This document shows, piece by piece, positions 25,750 to 34,399 of a stretch of DNA of 64,000 nt; the stretch's first letter is position 1, and each line of letters opens with the position of its first letter. This stretch comes from Sphingomicrobium sp. XHP0239 (GTDB taxonomy: Bacteria > Pseudomonadota > Alphaproteobacteria > Sphingomonadales > Sphingomonadaceae). The DNA lies in NCBI RefSeq assembly GCF_039555325.1, contig NZ_CP154608.1:930001-994000 (forward strand), read 5' to 3'. Below the pieces are notes generated by a model. It was not told the DNA's origin. It did not search any database and was given only the letters and a program-made list of their open reading frames with translations. A program made the position numbers and the translations under genes.

Positions 25750-26507
25750 GACGTCCTTCGCTTGGCCCGTTCGCCCGGCAGGCGCCACCACGGCGTCGCG
25801 GGCGAGAGATGATGTTCGTGGTGATAGCCGAAATGGAAACAGCTCAATAGGCTGGCCCACACGGGAAAATCGTTGGATCGGCTGTTATGATGGTCCGCGA
25901 AGGTCTCACCGTCGCGGTGCCGATGGGGGCGATAGGTTCCGAAGTAGAAAAGCTGCACCGACGCCGCCAGCGACGGGCCTGCCCAGAACAGGATATGCAC
26001 CGCCCGCTCGACACCGCCCACAAGGTAGAGCGCGATGACATAAAGCGTCACGACGCCCCCGGTGGTCCAGAACACATACCAATCCAGATATCGGCCCATG
26101 AACGTCATGTACCAGCGCGGCGCGCTTTGCGGATGCGCAGGGTCGAAATCGGGATCCTCCGCCGTTCCCACATGATCGTGGTGGGCGTGATGCTTGGGAT
26201 GCAACCGCGCATAGCTGAACCCCATGTAGAGGCGCAGCGCCAGCGTCCCGATCCCGCGATTGACGCGCTCCAGTCCGGGCGCGAGGCTGCCGTGCATCGC
26301 GTCGTGCGCGACGATGAACAGCCCCACCGACAACCAGGTCTGGATCACGAACAGCGCCATCGCCAGAACCGGCTGCTCCCACGCCACCAGGAACCAGACA
26401 CCCGCGACATGCCCGCCCGTCCACGCCCCGATGATGAGGATCGCGAGCGTCAGGCCGGTGCACGTCTGGCGCTCGGCATCGCGGGAAAGGGCGGGATCGT
26501 CGTTCAC
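25746..26507 (-). CDS. crtW: Beta-carotene ketolase
   Basis: A 253-residue membrane fatty-acid-desaturase-type di-iron enzyme that introduces 4-keto groups into beta-carotene or zeaxanthin. Histidine boxes are HDAMHG near residue 70, HPKHHAHHDHVG near 103, and FGYHHEHH near 228, with hydrophobic helices between. The pattern DPDFDPAHP between boxes is typical of CrtW. The start is a GTG at 26507; no strong Shine-Dalgarno is visible. It follows the glutamate-synthase-like gene by 49 bases and is coupled to crtZ. Confidence 0.94.
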   Translation of the reverse strand: MNDDPALSRDAERQTCTGLTLAILIIGAWTGGHVAGVWFLVAWEQPVLAMALFVIQTWLSVGLFIVAHDAMHGSLAPGLERVNRGIGTLALRLYMGFSYARLHPKHHAHHDHVGTAEDPDFDPAHPQSAPRWYMTFMGRYLDWYVFWTTGGVVTLYVIALYLVGGVERAVHILFWAGPSLAASVQLFYFGTYRPHRHRDGETFADHHNSRSNDFPVWASLLSCFHFGYHHEHHLSPATPWWRLPGERAKRRTS

Positions 26508-26556
26508 GGTGAAGGACTTAGCGCTAGCACGGGCTTATTGAAAGCAGGCTGAACGG

Positions 26557-28041
26557 TCAGGTCTGTCGCACCGGATCGGGGTGCAGCTCGTCCATCCGCC
26601 GCGAGCGCCCATCGGGGCAGACGATCCGAACATGGTGCGGCTTCAGATCGCGGGGGGACGACACGCCGCAACTGTGTGCGATGATGTTCACTTCCTTGCG
26701 CATCTGAGCGACGAAATTGGCAACTTTCGTCGATTTCTCCTCGGGCACCAGTCCACGCTGCAGCCGCTTGTTGTGGGTCGTCACGCCCGTGGGGCAGTGA
26801 TTGGTGTGGCACTTCATCGCCTGGATGCAGCCGATCGAGAACATGAACCCGCGCGCCGCATTGACGAAATCCGTTCCCGTCGCCAGCGCCCATGCGACGT
26901 CCGACGGCGTGATCATCTTGCCGGAAACGACGATGCGGATACGGTCCTGCAACCCGTGCTTGCGGCGCAGGTGCACCGTCAGCGGCAGGGATTCGTGCGC
27001 GACCATGCCGACATTGTCCATCAACGGCATCGGCGCGGCGCCGGTCCCGCCATCACCGCCGTCGATGGTAATGAAATCGGGCGCGCACTCCTGCCCGCGC
27101 TGGTTGATCGCCGCAAAGAAGCCGTCGAGCCATCCGTCGTCGCCCAGCACGGTCTTGATTCCTACCGGCAACCCCGACACACGCCGCAACCGTTCGATCT
27201 GGTCGAGCAGTTGCTGATCGTTCGCGATGTCGAGGTGACGGTTGGGCGAGATGCTGTCCTTGTTCACCGGAATGTGCCGGATCGCTGCGATTTCCTCGGT
27301 AACCTTGTGCGCCGGCAGGATCCCGCCCTTCCCCGGCTTGGCTCCCTGCGCCAGCTTCAGTTCGATCATCTTCACTTCCGGATGGGAAGCGATCGACTTC
27401 AATTTGTCCTCGTCGAGATTGCCGTCCTCGTCGCGCACGCCATATTTCGCCGTTCCGATCTGAAAGACGATATCGCCGCCTCCCTCGAGGTGCGCGGGCG
27501 CGAGACCGCCCTCCCCCGTCGACATCCAGCAGCCCGCCTTCGCCGTTCCCAGCGACAACGCGCGGATCGCCGGCTTGGACAACGACCCGTAGCTCATCGA
27601 ACTCATGTTGAAGAAGCTGGGCGCCTCGTAGGGCCGCGCGGCCCCCGGCCCGATGATCAGCGGCGACGCCTCGACCGCTTCCTCATCCAGGGCGGGCCAC
27701 GCCGAATTGACGAAGATCGGGGTTCCCACCGGCTGCAGGTTCTTGGTCGATCCGAACGGCCGCACGTTCCCCTTGCCGTCTGCCGAACGATATACCCAGT
27801 CCCGCTGCGCCCGGTTGAACGGCATCTCCTCGCGGTCCATCGCGAAAAAATACTGGCGGAAGAACTCCCCGAGCGAACTGAACAGCTTCCGGAATCGCCC
27901 GATCACCGGGAAATTGCGACGCACCGCATCCGAGGTCTGCGTGACGTCGATCACGAACAGGACGGCAACGATCAGCACCCCGATCCCCAGTGCCCAGATA
28001 AAGGCGAAAGCGAGCCAGGTGCCGGCATCCGCCACGTTCAT
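26557..28041 (-). CDS. Membrane-anchored FMN-binding glutamate synthase-like protein
   Basis: A 494-residue protein whose core is the glutamate synthase central/FMN domain. It contains ALSLGTAKAGCWMSTGEGGL, MIELKLAQGAKPGKGGILPA, DFITIDGGDGGTGAAPMPLM, and the three-cysteine 3Fe-4S motif in CIQAMKCHTNHCPTG. The N-terminus has one hydrophobic segment (LAFAFIWALGIGVLIVAVLF) that anchors it in the membrane. It lacks the amidotransferase domain of GltB, so classic glutamate synthesis from glutamine is unlikely. The electron donor and substrate of this subfamily are unknown. It starts 13 bases after the otsA stop, within the trehalose/carotenoid series. Confidence 0.88.
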   Translation of the reverse strand: MNVADAGTWLAFAFIWALGIGVLIVAVLFVIDVTQTSDAVRRNFPVIGRFRKLFSSLGEFFRQYFFAMDREEMPFNRAQRDWVYRSADGKGNVRPFGSTKNLQPVGTPIFVNSAWPALDEEAVEASPLIIGPGAARPYEAPSFFNMSSMSYGSLSKPAIRALSLGTAKAGCWMSTGEGGLAPAHLEGGGDIVFQIGTAKYGVRDEDGNLDEDKLKSIASHPEVKMIELKLAQGAKPGKGGILPAHKVTEEIAAIRHIPVNKDSISPNRHLDIANDQQLLDQIERLRRVSGLPVGIKTVLGDDGWLDGFFAAINQRGQECAPDFITIDGGDGGTGAAPMPLMDNVGMVAHESLPLTVHLRRKHGLQDRIRIVVSGKMITPSDVAWALATGTDFVNAARGFMFSIGCIQAMKCHTNHCPTGVTTHNKRLQRGLVPEEKSTKVANFVAQMRKEVNIIAHSCGVSSPRDLKPHHVRIVCPDGRSRRMDELHPDPVRQT

Positions 28042-28054
28042 ATCGTGCTGTCCA

Positions 28055-29422
28055 TCAACATTTCCCGAGCGCGGAGAGATATTCCCGCGCCCACCAGTGC
28101 ACGTCCTCGCGCTGCAGCCCTGCGAACAATGTCTGCCATCGCTCCACCCGCTCGTCGCGGCTCATCGTCAGCGCGCGATCGATCTGCTTGGCGATGTCGA
28201 TCTTGGCGTGCGGATTGACGGGCAGCGCGGCGTCCATCTGCGCGGCCGCCCCCGTGAACTGCGACAGGATCAGGACCCCCGGATCGTCGGGATCCTGCGC
28301 CGCGACATACTCCTTCGCGACGAGGTTCATGCCGTCGCGAAGCGAGGTGACGAGACCCACGTGCGATCCGTGAAAGATCCCGGCCAGCTGTTCGCGCGAA
28401 TAGCCGCGATTGACGTACCGGATGGGCACCCAGTCGACGCGCGCATACTGCCCGTTGATCCGTCCCGACAGCGCGTCCAGCTTCCCGCGGATTTCCTTGT
28501 AGGCGCGTACTTGAGCGCGCGATGGAGGCGCGATCTGCAACAGGGTGACCTTGTTGTGCCAATCCTCGCGTTCCAGCAGGGTGCGATAGCCTTCGAACCG
28601 TTCGATCAGTCCCTTGGAATAGTCGAGCCGATCGACCCCCACGATGATCTTGCCCGGCACATTGTCGCGGGTCCGGATCAACGTCGCCTGCGCTTCGGGC
28701 GTTTTGACCATGTCGGCGAAGGCATCGGCATCGATCCCGATGGGAAAGGTCATGCAACAGAGCGAGCGACCCTCGTGGGTCAGTTGCGTGCCCTCGACAT
28801 TCGCGTCCAGTTCCCGCTCGCAATAATGGAGGAAACTCTCGCGCCAGTCGTCCGACTGGAAACCGATGAGGTCGTAGGCCAGCATCGTCCGCACCAGCCG
28901 CTGGTGATAGGGCAACGCCTGCAGCAGCCGGTGGGGCGGCCACGGGGTATGAAGAAAGAAGCCGATCTTGTTGGATATACCGAGCTTTCGCAGCTCGTCC
29001 GCCATCGGAATGAAATGGTAATCGTGGATCCAGATGCGGTCGTCCGGTCTGATCATCGGGGCCAGCGCGGCGGCGAGGGCGGCGTTGACCGCCTCGTATC
29101 GCTTGCCGAACGCATTGTCGAAATCCGCAAGCCCCAGCCGGTAATGGAACAGCGGCCATAACGTTCGGTTGGCATAGCCGTTATAATATTCATCGACCTG
29201 CTTCTCGCCCAGATCGACCGTGGCGAAGGTCACACCACCGACCTCGGTACAATTCACCTCGCCCGTATAGCTGCTCGCGGTGTTCCCCGACCATCCGAAC
29301 CACAGGCCCTTCGACTGGGCGAGCGCCTCGTCGAGAGCTACCGCCAGGCCTCCCTGTGCGCCCTTCTCCCCCTGCGGATCGGGGATCGCGACCCGGTTGG
29401 AAACGACGACCAGCCGGCTCAC
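28055..29422 (-). CDS. otsA: Trehalose-6-phosphate synthase
   Basis: A 455-residue GT20 glycosyltransferase that joins UDP-glucose and glucose-6-phosphate. It begins VSRLVVVSNRVAIPD, with WFGWSG (substrate loop), YYNGYANRTLWPLFHYR, IWIHDYHFIPMADELRK, FFLHTPWPP, and the C-terminal SLRDGMNLVAKEYVAAQ and GVLILSQFTGAA. The frame is open upstream, but GTG at 29422 overlaps the GH15 stop (GTGA) and gives the family start. It is the third gene of otsB-GH15-otsA. Confidence 0.96.
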   Translation of the reverse strand: MSRLVVVSNRVAIPDPQGEKGAQGGLAVALDEALAQSKGLWFGWSGNTASSYTGEVNCTEVGGVTFATVDLGEKQVDEYYNGYANRTLWPLFHYRLGLADFDNAFGKRYEAVNAALAAALAPMIRPDDRIWIHDYHFIPMADELRKLGISNKIGFFLHTPWPPHRLLQALPYHQRLVRTMLAYDLIGFQSDDWRESFLHYCERELDANVEGTQLTHEGRSLCCMTFPIGIDADAFADMVKTPEAQATLIRTRDNVPGKIIVGVDRLDYSKGLIERFEGYRTLLEREDWHNKVTLLQIAPPSRAQVRAYKEIRGKLDALSGRINGQYARVDWVPIRYVNRGYSREQLAGIFHGSHVGLVTSLRDGMNLVAKEYVAAQDPDDPGVLILSQFTGAAAQMDAALPVNPHAKIDIAKQIDRALTMSRDERVERWQTLFAGLQREDVHWWAREYLSALGKC

Positions 29423-31224
29423 CGTACCGCACTCCACGGCCGCGACAGGAGCTTCGCGCAGTTGATCAGTCCGACGAGCGAATAGGTCTGCGGATAATTG
29501 CCCCACAATTCGCCGCTCGCGAAATCGGTGTCCTCGGACAACAGCCCCGCGGGGGTCAGCCTATCGAGCATCGTCTCGAAGAGTTCGAGCGCCTCGTCGT
29601 CGCGGCCGCAGCGGTGCAGCGCCTCGATCAGCCAGAAGGTGCAGAAATTGAACGCCGTCTCGGGCAGTCCGAAATCATCTTCGGTGGCATAGCGAAGCAT
29701 GTGCTCGCCCTTGCGAAGCCGCTGTTCGACCGCATCCATCGTGGCGAGGAACTTGGGATCGTCGGCATCGAGAAACCGCATGTCGACCAGTTGCAACAGG
29801 CTCGCGTCCAGTTCGTCCCCGTCGAAGATTGCGGAGAAACGCCCCGCTTCTTCCTGCCAGGCGCGATCTTCGATCACGCCGCGCATCCGCTCCGCCGCCT
29901 CGCGCCAGTAGGTCGCGCGGTCCTCGATCCCCAGTTCGCCCGCGATGCTCGCCAGCCGGTCGGCCGCCGCCCAGCACATCACGCTCGAATAGGTATGCAC
30001 CGACGCGCGCGTGCGGAATTCCCACAATCCCGCGTCGGGCTGGTCGAACCGCGCCAGCGCCTTCTCGCCGACTTTCTCGAGCGCGTGGAAATCCGCCTCG
30101 TTGCCCGCACGGAACAGCCGCCGGTCGAAAAAGGCCTGCGCGTTCGACAGCACGATCTGTCCGTAGGCGTCATGCTGTTCCTGTTCGAACGCCGCATTGC
30201 CCTTGCGCACCGGCCCCATGCCGCGATAGCCGCCGAGCGCCTCGGCCACCCCTTCGTCGAGCTGCGCCTCCCCGCCGACGCCGTAGAGCGGCTGGACCTT
30301 CCCCTCCCCCGCCGCGTCGACGATATCGCGCAGGTAGGCCAGATACTGTTCGAGCACGTCGAGTGCGCCCAGCCGGTTGAGCGCCTGGACCGTATAATAG
30401 GCATCGCGCACCCAGCAGTAGCGATAGTCCCAGTTGCGCTCCGAACCCGGCGCCTCGGGGATCGAGGTGGTCAGCGCCGCGACGATCGCCCCCGTCTCCT
30501 CGTGCTGGCACAGCTTCAGCGTGATGGCGCAGCGGATCACCATCTCCTGCCAGTCCAGCGGGATCGCCAGGCCGCGCACCCAGTTCATCCAGTGCCGCTC
30601 GGTCCGCTCGAGCATCCGCGCCACCGTGCTGCCGATCCGCCCCCGGAAACTCTCGTCGGTACCGAGGAAGAAGGCGTGGTCCTTTTCGACCCGGAAACCG
30701 CGCCCGTCGAGGACACGCCCGATCGGCGCGTCGGTCGACAGCCGAAGCGGCGCGGGCGCCATTTCGTAGCGGACATGATTGCTGCCCCGCGTCCGGTTGG
30801 CGTCATGGCTGCCCCAGTTCGTCGCGGGATTGAGCAAGACGCGCAGTCGCGGCGATCCCTTTACCGGGCGCACGATCCGCGCAAACGCCACGGGACGATA
30901 CAGCCGCCCGGACGACATGTACCGCGGGCAGAAGTCGATGACGTCGAGCTCGTCCCCTTCCGCATCGGTCAGCCGGGTGACGAGGATCGGCGCGTTGCGA
31001 ACGAACCGCGGTTCGGCCGACACCTGGTTCTCAAGGCACATCCGCCACTCGCCGCGCGGCTGATCGCGTTCGCCGGACGCTTCCGGGCCGAGCAGCGAAC
31101 AGAACAGCGGATCGCCGTCCACCTGCGGCTGGCATCCCCATACCATGCCCGCCTCGTTGTCGATCAGCGCGGACACCTGGCAATTGCCGATCGGCCACAG
31201 GTCGAGGTTGGGCCGGTCCTTCAT
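29419..31224 (-). CDS. GH15 family glucoamylase/trehalase-like hydrolase
   Basis: A 601-residue (alpha/alpha)6-barrel protein of glycoside hydrolase family 15: LWPIGNCQVSALIDNEAGMV, WGCQPQVDGDPLFCSLLG, RNWDYRYCWVRDAYYTVQAL, and ALGGYRGMGPVRKGNAAFEQ. Acidic residues in the barrel fit a general acid/base pair; WDYRYCWVRDA is the diagnostic stretch. Some bacterial GH15 members are trehalases and others glucan hydrolases. Placement between otsB and otsA, with overlaps on both sides (ATGA, GTGA), makes trehalose turnover a good inference. About 106 open codons upstream are otsB shadow. Confidence 0.9.
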   Translation of the reverse strand: MKDRPNLDLWPIGNCQVSALIDNEAGMVWGCQPQVDGDPLFCSLLGPEASGERDQPRGEWRMCLENQVSAEPRFVRNAPILVTRLTDAEGDELDVIDFCPRYMSSGRLYRPVAFARIVRPVKGSPRLRVLLNPATNWGSHDANRTRGSNHVRYEMAPAPLRLSTDAPIGRVLDGRGFRVEKDHAFFLGTDESFRGRIGSTVARMLERTERHWMNWVRGLAIPLDWQEMVIRCAITLKLCQHEETGAIVAALTTSIPEAPGSERNWDYRYCWVRDAYYTVQALNRLGALDVLEQYLAYLRDIVDAAGEGKVQPLYGVGGEAQLDEGVAEALGGYRGMGPVRKGNAAFEQEQHDAYGQIVLSNAQAFFDRRLFRAGNEADFHALEKVGEKALARFDQPDAGLWEFRTRASVHTYSSVMCWAAADRLASIAGELGIEDRATYWREAAERMRGVIEDRAWQEEAGRFSAIFDGDELDASLLQLVDMRFLDADDPKFLATMDAVEQRLRKGEHMLRYATEDDFGLPETAFNFCTFWLIEALHRCGRDDEALELFETMLDRLTPAGLLSEDTDFASGELWGNYPQTYSLVGLINCAKLLSRPWSAVR

Positions 31225-31997
31225 CGCAGCCATTCCCACAAAGCCGCCACGCTTTCGAGCTGATAGGCTGCCGCGGTCTCCCGCGCGGGTCCCACCAGTA
31301 CTGCCGCGCCGCCCATCGCGCGCGCGGCCCGGAACGCATGTTCGTCGGTCAGGTCGTCCCCGATCATCACCGGCCTTCCATCGCATAGCGGCGCATCGCG
31401 CATCAACCGATCGAGCGCGTCGCCCTTGGTCCCGCCGGGCAGCCGCACCTCGATCACGTGGTTCCCGTCCTGCACCTCGAGGCCATAGCGGGCCGCCAGG
31501 CGAACGATCACCTCGTGCAGTTCCGCCTGCTTGTCCGGGCACTCGCGAAAATGCAGCGCCGCGCCAAATGTCTTGTCCTCGAACCGCACGCCCTCGTCGG
31601 CCGCGATCGCCGCAATCTTCGCGCTCGCCGCGGCCAGTCCGGGCTGTCCATCGTCGGGGGATTCCGTCCGACCGTCGATCCGGCGCTCCAGGCCGTGGGA
31701 TCCCACCAGCGCGATACGATCATCCCCGATCCGCTGCTCCAGCGACGACAGCGCCCGCCCGCTGATTATGCACAGCCGCCCGTCGAGCCGCTCGTACAGC
31801 GCCGACAGCCGCGCCTGTTCGGCCTCGGTAAGGAAGACGGCCTCGGGATCGTCCTCGAACCCCGCCAGCGTCCCGTCGAAATCGAGGAACAGGCTCGCGC
31901 CGTCGAGCAGCGCAGCGGGCGGCGGTGGCAGGTCGGATGAACGGTCCAGCAGCAGTCGATCCTTTCCTCGCGCCGATCGGGATGCCCTAGACACCAT
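31221..31997 (-). CDS. otsB: Trehalose-6-phosphate phosphatase
   Basis: A roughly 258-residue HAD-superfamily phosphatase completing trehalose synthesis. Motif I is [16 protein letters not shown], motif II is [15 protein letters not shown], and motif IV is [29 protein letters not shown] carries the motif III lysine. The start is uncertain: ATG at 31997 or the adjacent GTG are candidates; farther upstream the frame merges into the divergent gcdH leader. It heads the otsB-GH15-otsA unit, divergent from gcdH, with the promoter presumably between 31998 and about 32065. Confidence 0.93.
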   Translation of the reverse strand: MVSRASRSARGKDRLLLDRSSDLPPPPAALLDGASLFLDFDGTLAGFEDDPEAVFLTEAEQARLSALYERLDGRLCIISGRALSSLEQRIGDDRIALVGSHGLERRIDGRTESPDDGQPGLAAASAKIAAIAADEGVRFEDKTFGAALHFRECPDKQAELHEVIVRLAARYGLEVQDGNHVIEVRLPGGTKGDALDRLMRDAPLCDGRPVMIGDDLTDEHAFRAARAMGGAAVLVGPARETAAAYQLESVAALWEWLR

Positions 31998-32065
31998 TGT
32001 TGCCCGGACCGCGCAAGCACTGCTTTGGACTGGCCCCTGCCCGGTCGAGACGGTATAGCGCCCCC

Positions 32066-33268
32066 ATGCTTCAGAAATCGAACGCCAAGACCCTCGTGCC
32101 TTTCGCATGGGACGATCCCTTCGCCCTCGAAGACCAGCTTACCGACGAAGAGCGCATGGTCCGCGATACCGCGCATGCCTACGCGCAGGAAAAGCTGCTT
32201 CCCCATGTCGCGAAGGCGTTCAACGAGGAAACTTTCGATCCCGACATCATGCCGCAGATGGGCGAACTGGGCATGCTCGGCGCCACGGTGCCGGAAGAAT
32301 ATGGCGGCGCGGGCCTCGGCTATGTCAGCTACGGGCTGATCGCGCGCGAGGTCGAGCGCGTCGACAGCGGCTATCGCAGCGCCTGTTCGGTCCAGTCGAG
32401 CCTCGTGATGCACCCCATCAACGCCTATGGCTCCGAAGAGCAGAAGCGCACGTATCTGCCCAAACTGGCGACCGGCGAATGGGTCGGCTGCTTCGGCCTC
32501 ACCGAACCCGACGCGGGCAGCGATCCCGGCGGGATGCGCACGCGCGCCAAGAAGGTCGATGGCGGCTTTGTCCTCAATGGTGCGAAAATGTGGATCACCA
32601 ATTCGCCCATCGCCGACGTCTTCGTCGTCTGGGCCAAATCTGATGCGCACGACGGCAAGATCCGCGGCTTCGTTCTGGAAAAGGGGATGAAGGGCCTGTC
32701 CGCGCCGCAGGTGAAGGAAAAGCTGTCCCTTCGCGCCTCGATCACCGGACAGATCGTGATGGAGGATGTCGAGGTCGGAGAGGATGCGCTGCTCCCCGAC
32801 GTCGAGGGTCTGAAGGGGCCGTTCGGCTGTCTCAATGTCGCTCGATACGGGATCTCGTGGGGCGTGATGGGGTCGGCGGAAGCCTGCTTCACCGCGGCAC
32901 GCAGTTACCAGCTCGATCGCAACCAGTTCGGGCGCCCGCTCGCCGCCAACCAGATCCCGCAGCTCAAGATGGCCGACATGGTCACCGAAATCGGCCTCGG
33001 CCTTCAGGCGAGCCTGCGGGTCGGGCGGCTGCTCGACGACGGGAAATTGACACCCGAGATGATCTCGATCGTGAAACGCAACAACTGCGGGAAGGCACTG
33101 GCGATCGCCCGCGTCGCGCGCGACATGCTCGGCGGCAACGGTATTTCGTCCGAATATCCGGTGATGCGCCACATGCTGAACCTCGAAACGGTCAACACCT
33201 ACGAGGGCACGCACGACGTCCACGCGCTCATCCTCGGACGCGCGATCACGGGGATTTCGGCTTTCTAA
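32066..33268 (+). CDS. gcdH: Glutaryl-CoA dehydrogenase
   Basis: A 400-residue acyl-CoA dehydrogenase that converts glutaryl-CoA to crotonyl-CoA in lysine and aromatic degradation. Its features are the FAD-binding acyl-CoA fold; [56 protein letters not shown]; and the C-terminal catalytic region [19 protein letters not shown], where the Glu is the base. [17 protein letters not shown] is typical of this subgroup. ATG at 32066 follows the otsB start by 68 bases on the other strand. Its stop overlaps the convergent GNAT gene by four bases. Confidence 0.93.
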   Translation: MLQKSNAKTLVPFAWDDPFALEDQLTDEERMVRDTAHAYAQEKLLPHVAKAFNEETFDPDIMPQMGELGMLGATVPEEYGGAGLGYVSYGLIAREVERVDSGYRSACSVQSSLVMHPINAYGSEEQKRTYLPKLATGEWVGCFGLTEPDAGSDPGGMRTRAKKVDGGFVLNGAKMWITNSPIADVFVVWAKSDAHDGKIRGFVLEKGMKGLSAPQVKEKLSLRASITGQIVMEDVEVGEDALLPDVEGLKGPFGCLNVARYGISWGVMGSAEACFTAARSYQLDRNQFGRPLAANQIPQLKMADMVTEIGLGLQASLRVGRLLDDGKLTPEMISIVKRNNCGKALAIARVARDMLGGNGISSEYPVMRHMLNLETVNTYEGTHDVHALILGRAITGISAF

Positions 33269-33795
33269 TCGCTCGGTGCGGGCCGTTTCAGCAGCACGAG
33301 CTCCTCGCCCTGGTAATCGAAGCGCCGCTCCGCCGCGAAACCGAGGCGCTCGGCCAGCCGGTGCGAGGATGCGTTTCGGGGGTCGATCATCGCATAGAGA
33401 TCGCCGCCCCGTTCGGCGTCGAACCACATCAGGGCGGCGCGGCATGCCTCACCGGCATAGCCCTGCCCGTGCATCGGCGCGGCGAAGATGTAGCCGAGCT
33501 CGGCCTCGCCGTCCCAGCCCTTGCCTCGCAGACTGTCGAAGATCGCGACCGTTCCGATCACGTCGCCTTCGTCACGCCGCTCGACCATCCACCCGCCGAT
33601 GCCGTTGACGGTCCAGCCGCCGACGCTCGCGAGCGTTCGCCGCCACAATTCCTCGCGCCCGATGGGTTCAGGCCCAAAGAAGCGGTACACCTCCGGATGC
33701 TGGTGATAGGCGTATATCGCGTCGAAATCCTCCGCGACGAAGCCGCGAAGGATCAGACGTTCGGTCGATAGCCGAGGCGCGGGATGCGCGCCCAA
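33265..33795 (-). CDS. GNAT acetyltransferase (RimJ/RimL type)
   Basis: The 176-residue protein is a GCN5-related N-acetyltransferase of the RimJ/RimL group. It begins [20 protein letters not shown], has [20 protein letters not shown] (acetyl-CoA pyrophosphate loop with the Q/R-x-x-G-x-G/A variant GQGYAG), and ends [20 protein letters not shown]. Such proteins acetylate ribosomal-protein N-termini or small molecules. The acceptor is unknown. Confidence 0.88.
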   Translation of the reverse strand: MGAHPAPRLSTERLILRGFVAEDFDAIYAYHQHPEVYRFFGPEPIGREELWRRTLASVGGWTVNGIGGWMVERRDEGDVIGTVAIFDSLRGKGWDGEAELGYIFAAPMHGQGYAGEACRAALMWFDAERGGDLYAMIDPRNASSHRLAERLGFAAERRFDYQGEELVLLKRPAPSD

Positions 33796-33802
33796 CGAGC
33801 GA

Positions 33803-34033
33803 CTAGCTCTTCTTGGAGAGGCTCAGACCGCCGAAACGCTTGTTGAAGCGTTCGACCTGGCCGCCCTGTGCCGCCTTGCGCGTACCGCCGGTCCAGGCCG
33901 GGTGCGTCTTGGGATCGATGTCGAGCGCGAGCGTGTCGCCCTCGGCGCCCCAGGTCGAGCGGGTCTGGAACTTGGTACCGTCGGTCATTTCGACGTTGAT
34001 GATGTGATAATCGGGATGCGTGTCGGTTTTCAT
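33803..34033 (-). CDS. rpmE: 50S ribosomal protein L31
   Basis: A 76-residue ribosomal protein starting [20 protein letters not shown], with [19 protein letters not shown] and HPAWTGG as in L31. It contains no cysteine, so it is the zinc-free form without the CxxC pairs. ATG at 34033; upstream is a long gene-free leader shared with the btuB riboswitch on the other strand. Confidence 0.95.
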   Translation of the reverse strand: MKTDTHPDYHIINVEMTDGTKFQTRSTWGAEGDTLALDIDPKTHPAWTGGTRKAAQGGQVERFNKRFGGLSLSKKS

Positions 34034-34089
34034 GGCGTTTTTCCGTTGGTTGGGCTGGTTTCCGACCAGCCTCTTGGGAAGGTCGCGGC

Positions 34090-34118
34090 TCTCTAGCCAA
34101 CACCGTCCCGATTGACAA
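34090..34118 (-). promoter_or_regulatory. Candidate sigma-70 promoter for rpmE
   Basis: On the minus strand TTGTCA (34118-34113) is followed by 17 bases and TAGAGA (34095-34090), about 57 bases before the rpmE start. On the plus strand the same region offers TTGACA (34112-34117) with a poor -10 for the riboswitch transcript. Both are pattern matches only. Confidence 0.3.
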
Positions 34119-34147
34119 GTGAAAGTCCTGCGCTAGGCGTCGACGTC

Positions 34148-34274
34148 GATGGAAGGGTTTCGCTCCTGTCATGGGAGCGGCGAAGAGGGAAGCCGGCGAA
34201 CATCCGGCGCTGTGCCCGCAACTGTGAGCCCCGCGGCAATCCGCCGGGGCAAGCCAGATACCGACCTTTCCATC
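34148..34274 (+). promoter_or_regulatory. Cobalamin (AdoCbl) riboswitch
   Basis: The conserved B12 riboswitch core is visible: GGGAAGCCGGCGAACATCCG, then GCGCTGTGCCCGCAACTGTG, and the B12-box-like AGCCAGATACCGACC near 34252-34266. The P1 stem is GATGGAAGGG (34148-34157) with CCTTTCCATC (34265-34274, one G-U). It lies in the leader of btuB, 126 bases before its start, and should lower expression of the uptake operon when cobalamin is plentiful. Confidence 0.93.
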
Positions 34275-34300
34275 CGTCCGTTCGTGCTGCCGGGACCAGC

Positions 34301-34344
34301 GGCGCGGCGCGGGAGACGCATGGCGCACGCATAAGCCGCGCGCC
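34301..34344 (+). promoter_or_regulatory. Possible riboswitch expression-platform hairpin
   Basis: GGCGCGGC (34301-34308) can pair imperfectly with GCCGCGCGCC (34335-34344). The position between aptamer and btuB start suits an expression platform. No T run follows, so a transcriptional terminator is unlikely and control of translation or Rho access is possible. Alternative pairings with the aptamer were not computed. Confidence 0.35.
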
Positions 34345-34399
34345 TGTCCTTCCTGCCGTGGCGATCCTGTCGTCATGGTTTGAAAGAGAAGGACTTTTC

